The notes: generated by a model not told the origin, from the letters alone. 9,103 nt of DNA from an uncultured Lachnospiraceae bacterium (GCA_902803155.1 CADCOU010000009.1:1-9103); one strand, 5' to 3'. Numbered from the stretch's first letter, positions 1 through 6,497 are shown. Program-made: numbers and translations.

Positions 1-450
1 GGCCTGCGTCAGGCCGAACTGCTTGAGCAGGAAGTACAGGCAGATCAACGTCAGGAAGCCCGGGAACATTCCCAGGATCAGCCAGAAGCGCATCAGCAGT
101 GTCCTTCCTCTGAAGCGCATCCTGGAGAGTGCATAACTGACGCACAGGATGATAATCGTCTGCAGCACCGACACGAAGACCGCTATGATCAGCGTATTTT
201 TATACCAGATAAGAAAGTTTGTTTCCCCGGAGAACAGGAATCTGTAATTGTCCAGGGAAAAATGCTTCGGAATGATGTAGTCCACCATTCCGCCGTACTC
301 TACGGCCGGATCATACGAACGGAAGCTCTGCATGATCAGTCCGAAGAAGGGGAACAGCCATATGATGCTCATCAGTATCAGAATGATATATGTGACGGTG
401 TTCCCGATCAGACGGTTTCGCTTCATGGATCCTGAATCCTTCTGTTTCAT
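1..450 (-). CDS. malG: Maltose/maltodextrin-type ABC transporter permease MalG, N-terminal part (cut by left window edge)
   Basis: This is the second membrane subunit of a carbohydrate importer; it would pair with the MalF-like protein encoded just upstream to form the sugar channel. Only the first 150 codons are present and no stop is reached, so the conserved EAA loop that contacts the ATPase lies outside the window. The visible part has a short charged N-terminus, a first membrane helix at about residues 18-40, an extracytoplasmic stretch ending in HFSLDNYRFLF (the FTxDNY-type motif common in these permeases), then helices at about 85-110 and 118-145. The start is the ATG at 450, which shares one base with the malF stop (TGATG). 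A GAAGGGGGG tract lies a few bases before it; an in-frame ATG eight codons later is less well placed. Family is confident; substrate (maltose or another oligosaccharide) is inferred from the neighbours. Confidence 0.88.
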   Translation of the reverse strand, partial: MKQKDSGSMKRNRLIGNTVTYIILILMSIIWLFPFFGLIMQSFRSYDPAVEYGGMVDYIIPKHFSLDNYRFLFSGETNFLIWYKNTLIIAVFVSVLQTIIILCVSYALSRMRFRGRTLLMRFWLILGMFPGFLTLICLYFLLKQFGLTQA

Positions 451-1835
451 CACTGGAACCCCCCTTCATCCCTGACAGACGGCAGCATGTTGTAGACGAT
501 CAGCGATACAATGGCCGTCACCAGGAAGACCATGATACCGATCACGGCTGCCATCTTGTAGTTCGTGTCTGTGACCGTCATCTTGTACAGCCATGTGACC
601 AGAAGGTCCGTCTGTCCTGCGTTATCCGTCAGGCGCATGGACTGCGGCTGCCCTTTTGTCAGAAGATAGATCACGTTGAAGTTGTTCAGGTTGCCGGTAA
701 ACTGCGTCAGCAGGAACGGTCCTGTCACAAAGAGCATGTAGGGAAGCGTGATGCTCCAGAACATCTGCATCGGCGTCGCGCCGTCGATCCTGGCGCTCTC
801 ATACAGCTCTTCCGGGATGTTCATCAGAAGGCCTGTTGCAATCAGCATCATGTAGGGTATGCCGATCCACACATTGACCACGATAATGGTGATCCTCGCC
901 AGCATCGGATTCGTCCAGAATGGAATTGGCGTCGTGATCCACCCCCATTTCAGGAGATATCCGTTCACCAGGCCGTCATTGGCAAACATCTTATAGACAT
1001 ACAGCAGTGATACAAACTGCGGGATCGCGATGGTCAGGACCAGAATGGTACGCCAGAGCTTCTTGAACCGGATACCTTTCTTGTTGATCAGTATCGCCAC
1101 GCCCATGCCCAGGAAATAGTTCAGGAAGGTCGCAAAGAACGCCCAGACCAGCGTCCAGATCAGGACGGTCAGGAATGTACTTCCGAAACCGGACTTGCCG
1201 AAGGCAAACAGTTTGCTGAAGTTATCCAGTCCAACCCAGGTAAACAGGTTCGTCGGCGACTGGTGGTTCTTGTCATAATTGGTGAATGCCACGCAGATCA
1301 TGAACAGGATGGGCAGCACCGTAAACACGAAGATGCCCAGTGTCGGCAGGGCAAGCAGGGTCTTGTCGAAATTGGTATCCAGAAGGGATCCCAGCACCTT
1401 CCTGTTGGAGGGAAGCTTTTTCCCATTCTTCAGAAGAAGCTCCTCCTGCCGGTTCTCCTCAATGTTCAGACGCCAGAGCAGGATGATGACGCCGATCAGG
1501 ATAATTGTCAGCAGGCCGAACAGCAGGATCAGGAAACTGTTGTCGCCGTATACGGTCACCCTGCCTTTCTTGGCGGTCTCGACCGTTCCGAGCGTCGTGA
1601 TCTTGCTGAGGTAATTCACGCCGAAGAAGACCATATAGAGGATAAATGCGATCTCCGCGCCGAGGTATGCCAGTCCCTTGACGATCTGTCCCCTTGCAAG
1701 CGGTCCGAAGCCGAAGATAAGGTACGACAGCCGCGTTTTCCAGTCGCCTTCCGCGAAGGTCGTACCGATCTGTGCGATGTTCTTACCCAAAGCGGAGAAG
1801 CCTCCTGCTATTGAGTTCTTGTTTTTTGATTTCAT
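450..1835 (-). CDS. malF: Maltose/maltodextrin-type ABC transporter permease MalF
   Basis: This is the first membrane subunit of the sugar importer, expected to form a heterodimer with MalG in the cytoplasmic membrane. The 461-residue protein is longer than minimal sugar permeases (about 290-300) because of an N-terminal extension with two extra helices (about residues 47-75 and 100-122), as in MalF/MalC-type subunits. The transport domain begins near residue 160. The EAA motif is clear: EELYESARIDGA starts at residue 342, with the invariant glycine at 352, and would dock on the ATPase. The start ATG is preceded by a purine-rich GAGAGGGGGGGAGAGAG tract acting as ribosome site. The gene follows malE after 143 bp and overlaps malG by one base, which suggests translational coupling. 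The family call is very secure; the exact sugar is not visible in the sequence. Confidence 0.93.
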   Translation of the reverse strand: MKSKNKNSIAGGFSALGKNIAQIGTTFAEGDWKTRLSYLIFGFGPLARGQIVKGLAYLGAEIAFILYMVFFGVNYLSKITTLGTVETAKKGRVTVYGDNSFLILLFGLLTIILIGVIILLWRLNIEENRQEELLLKNGKKLPSNRKVLGSLLDTNFDKTLLALPTLGIFVFTVLPILFMICVAFTNYDKNHQSPTNLFTWVGLDNFSKLFAFGKSGFGSTFLTVLIWTLVWAFFATFLNYFLGMGVAILINKKGIRFKKLWRTILVLTIAIPQFVSLLYVYKMFANDGLVNGYLLKWGWITTPIPFWTNPMLARITIIVVNVWIGIPYMMLIATGLLMNIPEELYESARIDGATPMQMFWSITLPYMLFVTGPFLLTQFTGNLNNFNVIYLLTKGQPQSMRLTDNAGQTDLLVTWLYKMTVTDTNYKMAAVIGIMVFLVTAIVSLIVYNMLPSVRDEGGFQ

Positions 1836-1930
1836 CTCTCTCCCCCCCTCTCCGTCGCAGAGAGTGCCGGATTCCGCAGCCCAAAAGCACCAAAGGCACA
1901 GCGCAATATGCTTTGCGGCGTATATACGGC

Positions 1931-1969
1931 ATGATTATGGCGGGGCATGATGCCCCGCCGCATAATCAT
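1931..1969 (-). promoter_or_regulatory. Long GC-rich hairpin between malE and malF (candidate mRNA stabiliser or attenuator)
   Basis: The inverted repeat has arms ATGATTATG/CATAATCAT and GCGGGGCA/TGCCCCGC around a TGA loop, with a two-base bulge, giving about 17 paired bases. It begins 9 bp after the malE stop codon. On the transcribed minus strand no T-run follows it, so it is not a standard intrinsic terminator. A structure here could block 3' exonucleases and keep malE mRNA more abundant than malFG, as the REP elements between malE and malF of Escherichia coli do. The structure is seen directly; the function is inferred. Confidence 0.6.
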
Positions 1970-1978
1970 TTTAAAACA

Positions 1979-3190
1979 TTACTGCGCGTAGGATTCGCAG
2001 GTCTCCTGGAACTTCTCAAGAGCTGCCATCAGATCGTCATCAGAGCTGTCCATGGAGAGCTCTCCGCTGATGATGGAATCGCCGAGGGAAGTTGCAAGGC
2101 TCCAGTAATCTCCCGGATACTGTCCCTGCGGGATCGTGTACTGCAGCTGCTCGCCGAGTGCTGCCAGAGCCTCGTTGGCCTGAACCGCATCGCTTGCCTG
2201 TGCCGCCAGATTGGACGGACCCCATTCAACTGCCTCGAAGCGGGCAATCTGTGCTTCTTCGCCGGAGAGCCATGCTGCCAGAGCATCGCATGCCGCCAGC
2301 TTATCCTCGTCTTCCTGCGGCTTTACGCCGAGCAGTTTGAAGCCGCCGAAGCCGCTCATCTGATAGGTCTCGCCGTCAGCGCCTTCGAAGGTCGGAAGCT
2401 TTGCGCAGGCATAATTGTCGCCAAACAGATCCTGAACCGCGCCGGCATCCCAGGTACCGTCCACGATAGCCGCTACGTTGGTTGCCTCACCGGCCGCGGA
2501 ACCATTCTGGAACGCGGAGGAAGCCTTCAGTTCAACCATCTCTTTCAGGGCTACGAGTCCTTCATCGGAAGCATAGCTGGCGTTGCAGGCGGTAAAGTTG
2601 CCGTCATCATCTGTCTCATAAGTCAGCTCTGCGCCGGTACCGAAGAAGAATGCCGTCTGATACCAGCCGGAGTTGATCTCCATGTAGAAGTTCTTGCCGG
2701 CAGCCTCGCAGTCCGCGACGATCGCTTCCAGGCTGGAAGGATCGGTCACAACGCTCTTGTCATAATACAGGAAGTATCCGTTGTCAGAGGTCAGCGGATA
2801 AGCATACAGCGTATCACCGACCGTTGCAGCAGCAACGGCACCCGGATCATTCTCCGCGGTCACCTTCTCTGCATTTTCCGGTTCCACATCGATCAGGGCG
2901 CCGGCGGAAACCAGGCGTGCGATCTGGTCCTGTGCGAAACCGAAGATGTCCGCTCCGGCCTCAACGTCCGTGATCATATTGCCTGCCGCGTCGCCTTCGC
3001 CGACGGGCTCGACTATGTAATCATAGCCTGCAAAATCCGGATTGGCTTCCTTGAAAGCCTCAATCTGCTGATTCGTAAAATCCACTACATTGTCCGCCAC
3101 CCAGACCTTGATCTCGTCTGCGTTTGCGGTGATACCCATAACAGCAGCTGCCAGGGCACCGGCCAGAATCATTGTTGCAAACTTTTTCAT
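1979..3190 (-). CDS. malE: Maltose/maltodextrin-type extracellular solute-binding protein MalE
   Basis: This is the sugar-capture subunit of the importer, acting outside the cytoplasmic membrane and delivering substrate to MalF/MalG. The 403-residue length is usual for family 1 solute-binding proteins. Residues 1-24 are a classic signal peptide: a KK N-terminus, a hydrophobic core (MILAGALAAAVMG), and an ANA cleavage site before DEIKVWVADN. The mature start (IKVWVADN, then FKEANPDF) and the later SGFGGFKLLGV and ALAAWLSGEEAQ segments fit the MalE group. No cysteine follows the signal core, so there is no lipobox, which is unusual for a Gram-positive binding protein. The start ATG follows an AAGGAGGAGA ribosome site. 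A strong promoter lies about 55-80 bp upstream. It is first in the malE-malF-malG order. Function is confident at the transporter-family level; ligand specificity is inferred. Confidence 0.9.
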   Translation of the reverse strand: MKKFATMILAGALAAAVMGITANADEIKVWVADNVVDFTNQQIEAFKEANPDFAGYDYIVEPVGEGDAAGNMITDVEAGADIFGFAQDQIARLVSAGALIDVEPENAEKVTAENDPGAVAAATVGDTLYAYPLTSDNGYFLYYDKSVVTDPSSLEAIVADCEAAGKNFYMEINSGWYQTAFFFGTGAELTYETDDDGNFTACNASYASDEGLVALKEMVELKASSAFQNGSAAGEATNVAAIVDGTWDAGAVQDLFGDNYACAKLPTFEGADGETYQMSGFGGFKLLGVKPQEDEDKLAACDALAAWLSGEEAQIARFEAVEWGPSNLAAQASDAVQANEALAALGEQLQYTIPQGQYPGDYWSLATSLGDSIISGELSMDSSDDDLMAALEKFQETCESYAQ

Positions 3191-3244
3191 GTTATCTCCT
3201 CCTTGTTGTTACTATTGAACATGATTGTCCACGAAACTAAGCTG

Positions 3245-3274
3245 ATTTTAGCACTATTAAACAAGTAGTGTCAA
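3245..3274 (-). promoter_or_regulatory. Sigma-A promoter for the malEFG operon
   Basis: On the minus strand a perfect -35 (TTGACA, 3274-3269) and a -10 of TAAAAT (3250-3245, one mismatch) are separated by 18 bp. Transcription would start near 3238, leaving a leader of about 48 nt before the malE ATG. The spacer carries a small inverted repeat (CACTA/TAGTG). A promoter this close to consensus suggests control mainly by repression. Confidence 0.75.
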
Positions 3275-3278
3275 CAGT

Positions 3279-3290
3279 TTAGCGCGTTAA
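3279..3290. promoter_or_regulatory. Imperfect palindrome upstream of the malE -35 (possible operator)
   Basis: The 12-bp sequence TTAGCGCGTTAA matches its own reverse complement at 10 of 12 positions and lies 4 bp upstream of the malE -35 box. Its size and position would suit a LacI-type sugar regulator such as MalR, but it does not match the usual MalR or CcpA consensus and no regulator gene is visible. This is a weak call based on symmetry and place. Confidence 0.3.
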
Positions 3291-3301
3291 TGCGGGGGCA
3301 G

Positions 3302-3326
3302 TTCAACTCGCTGAAAAAGCGTTGAA
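3302..3326. repeat. Dyad in the malE/hydrolase divergent intergenic region
   Basis: The arms TTCAAC and GTTGAA, with inner GCT/AGC pairs, a two-base bulge and a GAAAA loop, form a 9-bp imperfect dyad. It lies upstream of both divergent promoters, so it is unlikely to be transcribed from either and is better read as a possible protein-binding dyad. No known regulator site was recognised. Confidence 0.35.
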
Positions 3327-3329
3327 ATA

Positions 3330-3360
3330 TGCATCTTACCGCCCGTTTCTGCATCTTACC
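3330..3360. repeat. Two identical 11-bp direct repeats with 20-bp spacing (candidate LytTR activator site)
   Basis: TGCATCTTACC occurs at 3330-3340 and again, without mismatch, at 3350-3360, exactly 20 bp apart, so both copies lie on nearly the same face of the helix. The second copy ends 10 bp before the proposed -35 of the hydrolase promoter. LytTR activators (AgrA, ComE, HdrR, BrsR) bind paired direct repeats about two helical turns apart just upstream of a poor promoter, and a LytTR gene lies in the operon below. The reverse strand reads GGTAAG, loosely like the GTTAAG part of AgrA sites. The repeat is certain; the binding protein is inferred. Confidence 0.55.
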
Positions 3361-3370
3361 CCGTAAGCCA

Positions 3371-3399
3371 TTGAAACACCCCGGAAAATGTCATATGGT
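3371..3399 (+). promoter_or_regulatory. Weak sigma-A promoter for the hydrolase-lytTR-DUF3021 operon
   Basis: TTGAAA (3371-3376) and TATGGT (3394-3399) are separated by 17 bp. The -35 has one mismatch and the -10 two mismatches. A start near 3406 would leave a leader of about 32 nt. Its weakness fits a promoter needing an activator at the direct repeats just upstream. Confidence 0.45.
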
Positions 3400-3423
3400 T
3401 CCCGCAGACACAAAAAAATCAAA

Positions 3424-3432
3424 AGGCGGTGA
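3424..3432 (+). promoter_or_regulatory. Ribosome binding site that sets the hydrolase start
   Basis: AGGCGGTGA differs from AGGAGGTGA by one base and ends 5 bp before the ATG at 3438. The in-frame GTG at 3429 lies within this site, so the ATG is the supported start. Confidence 0.75.
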
Positions 3433-3437
3433 CTCCT

Positions 3438-4799
3438 ATGACATTTTTACTCCTGATACTGTTTCTTATTATCGAGATCGGTTTTGCGTGCGTTTCATTT
3501 TCCTCTAAGGACACGAAGAAGGTCTGGACCCGGAAGCGGCTGATCGTAAATGCTGCTGAGATCGGGGTGTTTCTTCTGATGCTGCTCCTTCCGGGAATCG
3601 ACCTGGGATTCCGGTTCAAAGGTCTGGCGGTTATGCTGGCGGTAAGGCTTGCTTTCTCAGGGATCTTTACCCTTATCAACCGGAAGAATGAAAAAACAAA
3701 AAAGAAAACTGCGATCGTGACCGGGGCGGTTCTGAGTGTGGCCCTCCTGGCGGGAGGCCTGATTCCGGCGTTTGTCTTTGCCGATTATCAGGGACGTCCG
3801 GTGACAGGAAACTATGAGGTCGCGCAGTCGGAGGCGATCCTGATCGACCACGAGAGGGTCGAGGAGTACGAAAACGACGGTTCGTTCCGTGAGGTTCCTG
3901 CTCACTTCTACTATCCGGCGAACGTTTCCGCCGGACAGGAGCATTCGATGCCGCTGATCATCTTCAGCCACGGCGCTTTCGGGTATTATCAGAGCAACAC
4001 CTCGACCTATATGGAGCTTGCTTCCAACGGCTATGTCGTGGTGAGTCTCGACCATCCGTATCACGCGTTTTACACGAAGGATTCCAATGGAAAGACCATC
4101 CTCGTCGACCGCAGTTTTCTGAATACGGCGCTGAATGTGGGCAGAAGCGATGTATCGACTGCCGAAGTCTACGAGATCACTTCAAAGTGGATGGAACTGC
4201 GCACAGCGGATATGAACTTCGTGATCGATACCATAAAGGCGGCTGTGAGCGGAACATTTGACGAGTCGTGGTATATGAAGGAAAATGCCGGAGACGGGAT
4301 CCGGGCGGCACTGAACCTGACCGATACCGGTAAGATCGGTCTGATGGGTCATTCCCTGGGCGGCGCGACTGCCGTTACGGTTGGAAGGAGACCGGATGTC
4401 TCGGCGGTGATCGATCTTGACGGAACGATGCTGGGGGAAGAGACCGGCGTAAAAGACGGTCAGATCCAGGTCAACGAGACACCTTATGAGACACCGCTCC
4501 TGTGCTTTGACAGTGAGAGTCATCACAATGACCGGCTGGAAGCGAGAAAAGCAGGGTATGTCTATGAGAATAATGTTATACTGGACGGGGCTGCCGAGGG
4601 ATACAGTACGTACATCAAAGGCGCGGCGCATATGGACTTCACAGATCTTCCCCTGTTCTCGCCGTTCCTTGCAGGATTCCTCGGAAGGGGCAGCGTTGAC
4701 TCAGCGGAATGTATGGACCTGATCAATTCGGTCACGCTCCGGTTCTTTGACTGCTTCCTGAAAGACGCCGGCACATTTACTGTGGACGAAAGTTATTGA
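3438..4799 (+). CDS. Membrane-anchored alpha/beta hydrolase of the platelet-activating-factor acetylhydrolase (Lp-PLA2-like) family
   Basis: This is a predicted serine esterase or lipase of 453 residues with a membrane anchor. The first 115 residues hold about four helices (2-21, 36-54, 61-81, 90-114). Basic stretches (KDTKKVWTRKR; NRKNEKTKKK) after helices 1 and 3 place those loops in the cytoplasm and the catalytic domain outside. The catalytic domain shows the oxyanion region FSHGAFG (His178), the nucleophile elbow GHSLGG (Ser306), an acidic pair IDLDG (Asp326 or Asp328), and a C-terminal GAAHMDFTDLPLF (His398). The last segment closely resembles the HxNFSD region of PAF acetylhydrolases. 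Family members cleave short or oxidised acyl groups from phospholipids; the substrate here is unknown. The ATG at 3438 is chosen over a GTG three codons earlier because of the ribosome site. It is followed by lytTR after 45 bp with no terminator between. Family call strong, substrate open. Confidence 0.82.
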   Translation: MTFLLLILFLIIEIGFACVSFSSKDTKKVWTRKRLIVNAAEIGVFLLMLLLPGIDLGFRFKGLAVMLAVRLAFSGIFTLINRKNEKTKKKTAIVTGAVLSVALLAGGLIPAFVFADYQGRPVTGNYEVAQSEAILIDHERVEEYENDGSFREVPAHFYYPANVSAGQEHSMPLIIFSHGAFGYYQSNTSTYMELASNGYVVVSLDHPYHAFYTKDSNGKTILVDRSFLNTALNVGRSDVSTAEVYEITSKWMELRTADMNFVIDTIKAAVSGTFDESWYMKENAGDGIRAALNLTDTGKIGLMGHSLGGATAVTVGRRPDVSAVIDLDGTMLGEETGVKDGQIQVNETPYETPLLCFDSESHHNDRLEARKAGYVYENNVILDGAAEGYSTYIKGAAHMDFTDLPLFSPFLAGFLGRGSVDSAECMDLINSVTLRFFDCFLKDAGTFTVDESY

Positions 4800-4823
4800 C
4801 AATACGATCTTCATACGGAGAAT
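4796..4823 (+). promoter_or_regulatory. Possible internal promoter before the LytTR gene
   Basis: A perfect TTGACA (4796-4801) overlaps the hydrolase TGA stop, and GAGAAT (4818-4823, four of six matches) lies 16 bp downstream. Transcription would start near 4830, leaving about 15 nt before the LytTR ATG. The -10 is poor, so this is tentative. Confidence 0.3.
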
Positions 4824-4844
4824 AACCGGAGCAGAAGCTGCGAT

Positions 4845-5282
4845 ATGGACATTCAGGTAAAGAAGATAAAAACAGAAGAAAATGAATACATCGAGATCGG
4901 CTGTCACAGGGTGACTGATCAGATCCGCGAAATCATCCGGTATATCAAACTGCACCAGGGAAGTATTGAGGCTTATCGCGAAGAAAAACAGTACCGGATC
5001 CCGACAGCCGACATTCTGTATGTGGAAGCCGTGGATGACAGGACGTTTCTCTATCTGGCGGGCGACTGCTACGAATCAAGGCGGCGGCTCTATGAGTTCG
5101 AAGATATCCTTCCGCCGCAGACATTCGCGAGAATATCCAAATCCGCGATCGTGAACCTTATGAAGATCTCGTCGGTGCAGCCGGCATTAAACGGCCGTTT
5201 CCTCTGCTCTCTGAAGAACGGCGAGAAGATCATGATCTCCCGCAAATATGTGCCGCAGATCCGCGAAAAACTGAAAGGATGA
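4845..5282 (+). CDS. Small LytTR-domain DNA-binding transcriptional regulator
   Basis: This 145-residue protein is a stand-alone LytTR DNA-binding regulator without a receiver domain. A short N-terminal part (residues 1-45) precedes the LytTR domain (about 47-144). Recognisable family elements are ADILYVEAVDDRTFLYL (55-71), the FARISKSAIVNLMKI block (94-108), which carries the conserved RI-KS-IVN pattern, and the closing ISRKYVPQIREKLK (131-144). Free-standing LytTR proteins followed by a small membrane protein form LytTR regulatory systems, for example HdrRM and BrsRM of Streptococcus mutans, in which the membrane partner restrains the regulator. That arrangement is present here: the DUF3021 gene starts 6 bp after this stop. 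The ribosome site is weak (GGAG about 13 bp before the ATG), suggesting low expression or coupling to the hydrolase. The family is certain; target genes are inferred. Confidence 0.9.
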   Translation: MDIQVKKIKTEENEYIEIGCHRVTDQIREIIRYIKLHQGSIEAYREEKQYRIPTADILYVEAVDDRTFLYLAGDCYESRRRLYEFEDILPPQTFARISKSAIVNLMKISSVQPALNGRFLCSLKNGEKIMISRKYVPQIREKLKG

Positions 5283-5288
5283 CGGACA

Positions 5289-5723
5289 ATGAAAGAACGT
5301 ATACGAGATTCTCTGGAAAGCTTTTTTATCAGCGTGACCCTGATCAATATCGCAATGCTGGTTCTGGGGATGATCCTTCGTCCCGGACAGCGGTTTGGCT
5401 ATGAGGTTTTTGTGTATCCTCTGCTGTACGGCCTGATCGGAGCCGTACCGCCGCTGATCATCAATGTCGACAGGGAACTGTCCGTCCGTCAGGTCATCAT
5501 AAGGAAGATCTTTCAGATGCTCCTGATCTGTGTGCTTCTTGTCGCATTTATATTCGGAGGCAGTCCGCTGAACAGAGAGACCTGTATTTCTGCAGCATGC
5601 GTTGCATTGAGTGTGGTGCTCATCTATATGGCAGTGAACGTGATCAGCTGGTTCCTGGACCTGAAGGCGGCCAGAAAGATGACCGCAGACCTTATGGAGT
5701 TTCAGAAAAAAAACAATGGGTAA
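5289..5723 (+). CDS. DUF3021 four-helix membrane protein, probable partner and inhibitor of the LytTR regulator
   Basis: This 144-residue protein has four hydrophobic segments, at about residues 9-29, 40-58, 72-92 and 99-122, and a short basic C-terminal tail (DLKAARKMTADLMEFQKKNNG). Size, topology and position directly after a stand-alone LytTR gene match the DUF3021 family. In the related HdrM and BrsM systems of streptococci the membrane protein sequesters its LytTR partner, and loss of that restraint switches on the regulon; the same role is inferred here. The start ATG lies 6 bp after the LytTR stop, and an AAAGGA ribosome site sits in the last LytTR codons, so the two are probably made together. 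The TAA stop falls within the left arm of the downstream terminator hairpin. No catalytic or ligand motif is visible, so the signal it senses is unknown. Confidence 0.8.
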   Translation: MKERIRDSLESFFISVTLINIAMLVLGMILRPGQRFGYEVFVYPLLYGLIGAVPPLIINVDRELSVRQVIIRKIFQMLLICVLLVAFIFGGSPLNRETCISAACVALSVVLIYMAVNVISWFLDLKAARKMTADLMEFQKKNNG

Positions 5724-5764
5724 CCGGATCACCGGTTACCCATTACTTTCAGTACTTCTTTTTT
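5706..5764. terminator. Bidirectional intrinsic terminator shared by the DUF3021 and thiZ operons
   Basis: A perfect 13-bp stem (AATGGGTAACCGG at 5715-5727, CCGGTTACCCATT at 5732-5744) encloses a four-base ATCA loop. On the minus strand it is followed after one base by eight T residues (5713-5706), a strong terminator for the thi operon. On the plus strand the nearest T-run (5759-5764) is 14 bases away, so termination of the DUF3021 operon would be weaker. The plus-strand TAA lies in the left arm and the minus-strand TGA reads across the loop. Confidence 0.88.
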
Positions 5765-6472
5765 ATATGAGAGAAATTCCTCTGTCAGATTAAACTCTTT
5801 CCGGTCACTGCGCGGCCGGTCTATGACAAGTTCATCCCGGATCCGTCCCGGCTTCCCGGTCATGATATAGATACGGTCTGACAACAGGATCGCCTCATCG
5901 ATATCATGGGTGATAAAGAGCGTTGACAGATCGATCTTCTCCATGATGTCCAGATACCAGGAATGGATCTGCCCTTTTGTGATCGTATCCAGCGCGCTGA
6001 ACGGTTCGTCCAGAAGCGCCACCCCCTGAGATCCGAGATACGTGCGAAGCAGCGCCGCTCTCTGGCGCATTCCGCCGGAAAGCGCAGACGGATAGCTGTC
6101 CTGTGTTCCCTCCAGTCCGAACGCCTCAAGCAGAGGCTTCGCCTTCGCGCGGGCATCTTTTTTTGATATCCCTTTCAGCCGCAGGGGCAGGGAGACATTG
6201 TCGATCACTTTCATATGCTCCAGCAGAAGATCCTTCTGGAGCATATAGCTGATCTTACCGGGACTCCCGGTCACATCTTCCCCGTGGAGCAGAACCTGTC
6301 CGCTGTCCGGAGGAAGGATGCCGGAGATCACATTGAACAGCGTGGTCTTGCCCGCTCCGCTCACTCCCAGGAGGGAAACGAGTTCATGATCCCGCAGATG
6401 GATCGATATGTCTTCTATGATCACCCTGCCCGAAAATGACCTGGTGATCTGTTGTGTCCGCAATGCTTCCAT
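5729..6472 (-). CDS. thiZ: ABC transporter ATPase for thiamine or thiamine-precursor uptake (ThiZ type)
   Basis: This is the energy-coupling subunit of the pyrimidine/thiamine importer, cytoplasmic and bound to the ThiX-like permease. All ATPase motifs are intact in the 247 residues: Walker A GVSGAGKTT (36-44), Q-loop glutamine (79), signature LSGGMRQ (131-137), Walker B VALLDE (151-156), D-loop SALD, and switch histidine 189 in FITHD. The sequence belongs to the SsuB/TauB/ThiZ group of importers, which does not separate substrates by itself; the thiamine assignment comes from the TPP riboswitch and the ThiY-like neighbour. The ATG at 6472 has GGAGG five bases before it; the gene starts 25 bp after the ThiY stop. 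The last four codons lie in the terminator stem. It is the final gene of the operon. Confidence 0.87.
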   Translation of the reverse strand: MEALRTQQITRSFSGRVIIEDISIHLRDHELVSLLGVSGAGKTTLFNVISGILPPDSGQVLLHGEDVTGSPGKISYMLQKDLLLEHMKVIDNVSLPLRLKGISKKDARAKAKPLLEAFGLEGTQDSYPSALSGGMRQRAALLRTYLGSQGVALLDEPFSALDTITKGQIHSWYLDIMEKIDLSTLFITHDIDEAILLSDRIYIMTGKPGRIRDELVIDRPRSDRKEFNLTEEFLSYKKEVLKVMGNR

Positions 6473-6497
6473 GCATCCTCCGTATTATTTCCGTTCT

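Noticed and set aside
1931..1969. malE-malF hairpin read as an intrinsic terminator
   Set aside because: No T-run follows on the transcribed strand, and malF/malG continue the same transporter.
1772..3268. Long plus-strand open frame (498 codons) opposite malE
   Set aside because: It is antisense to malE, which has a signal peptide, ribosome site and promoter. The plus-strand product is cysteine-rich, low in family likeness and has no ribosome site.
3310..3330. CcpA cre site around TGAAAAAGCGTTGAAA
   Set aside because: The spacing between TG and CG is six bases where a cre site has four, so the match fails.
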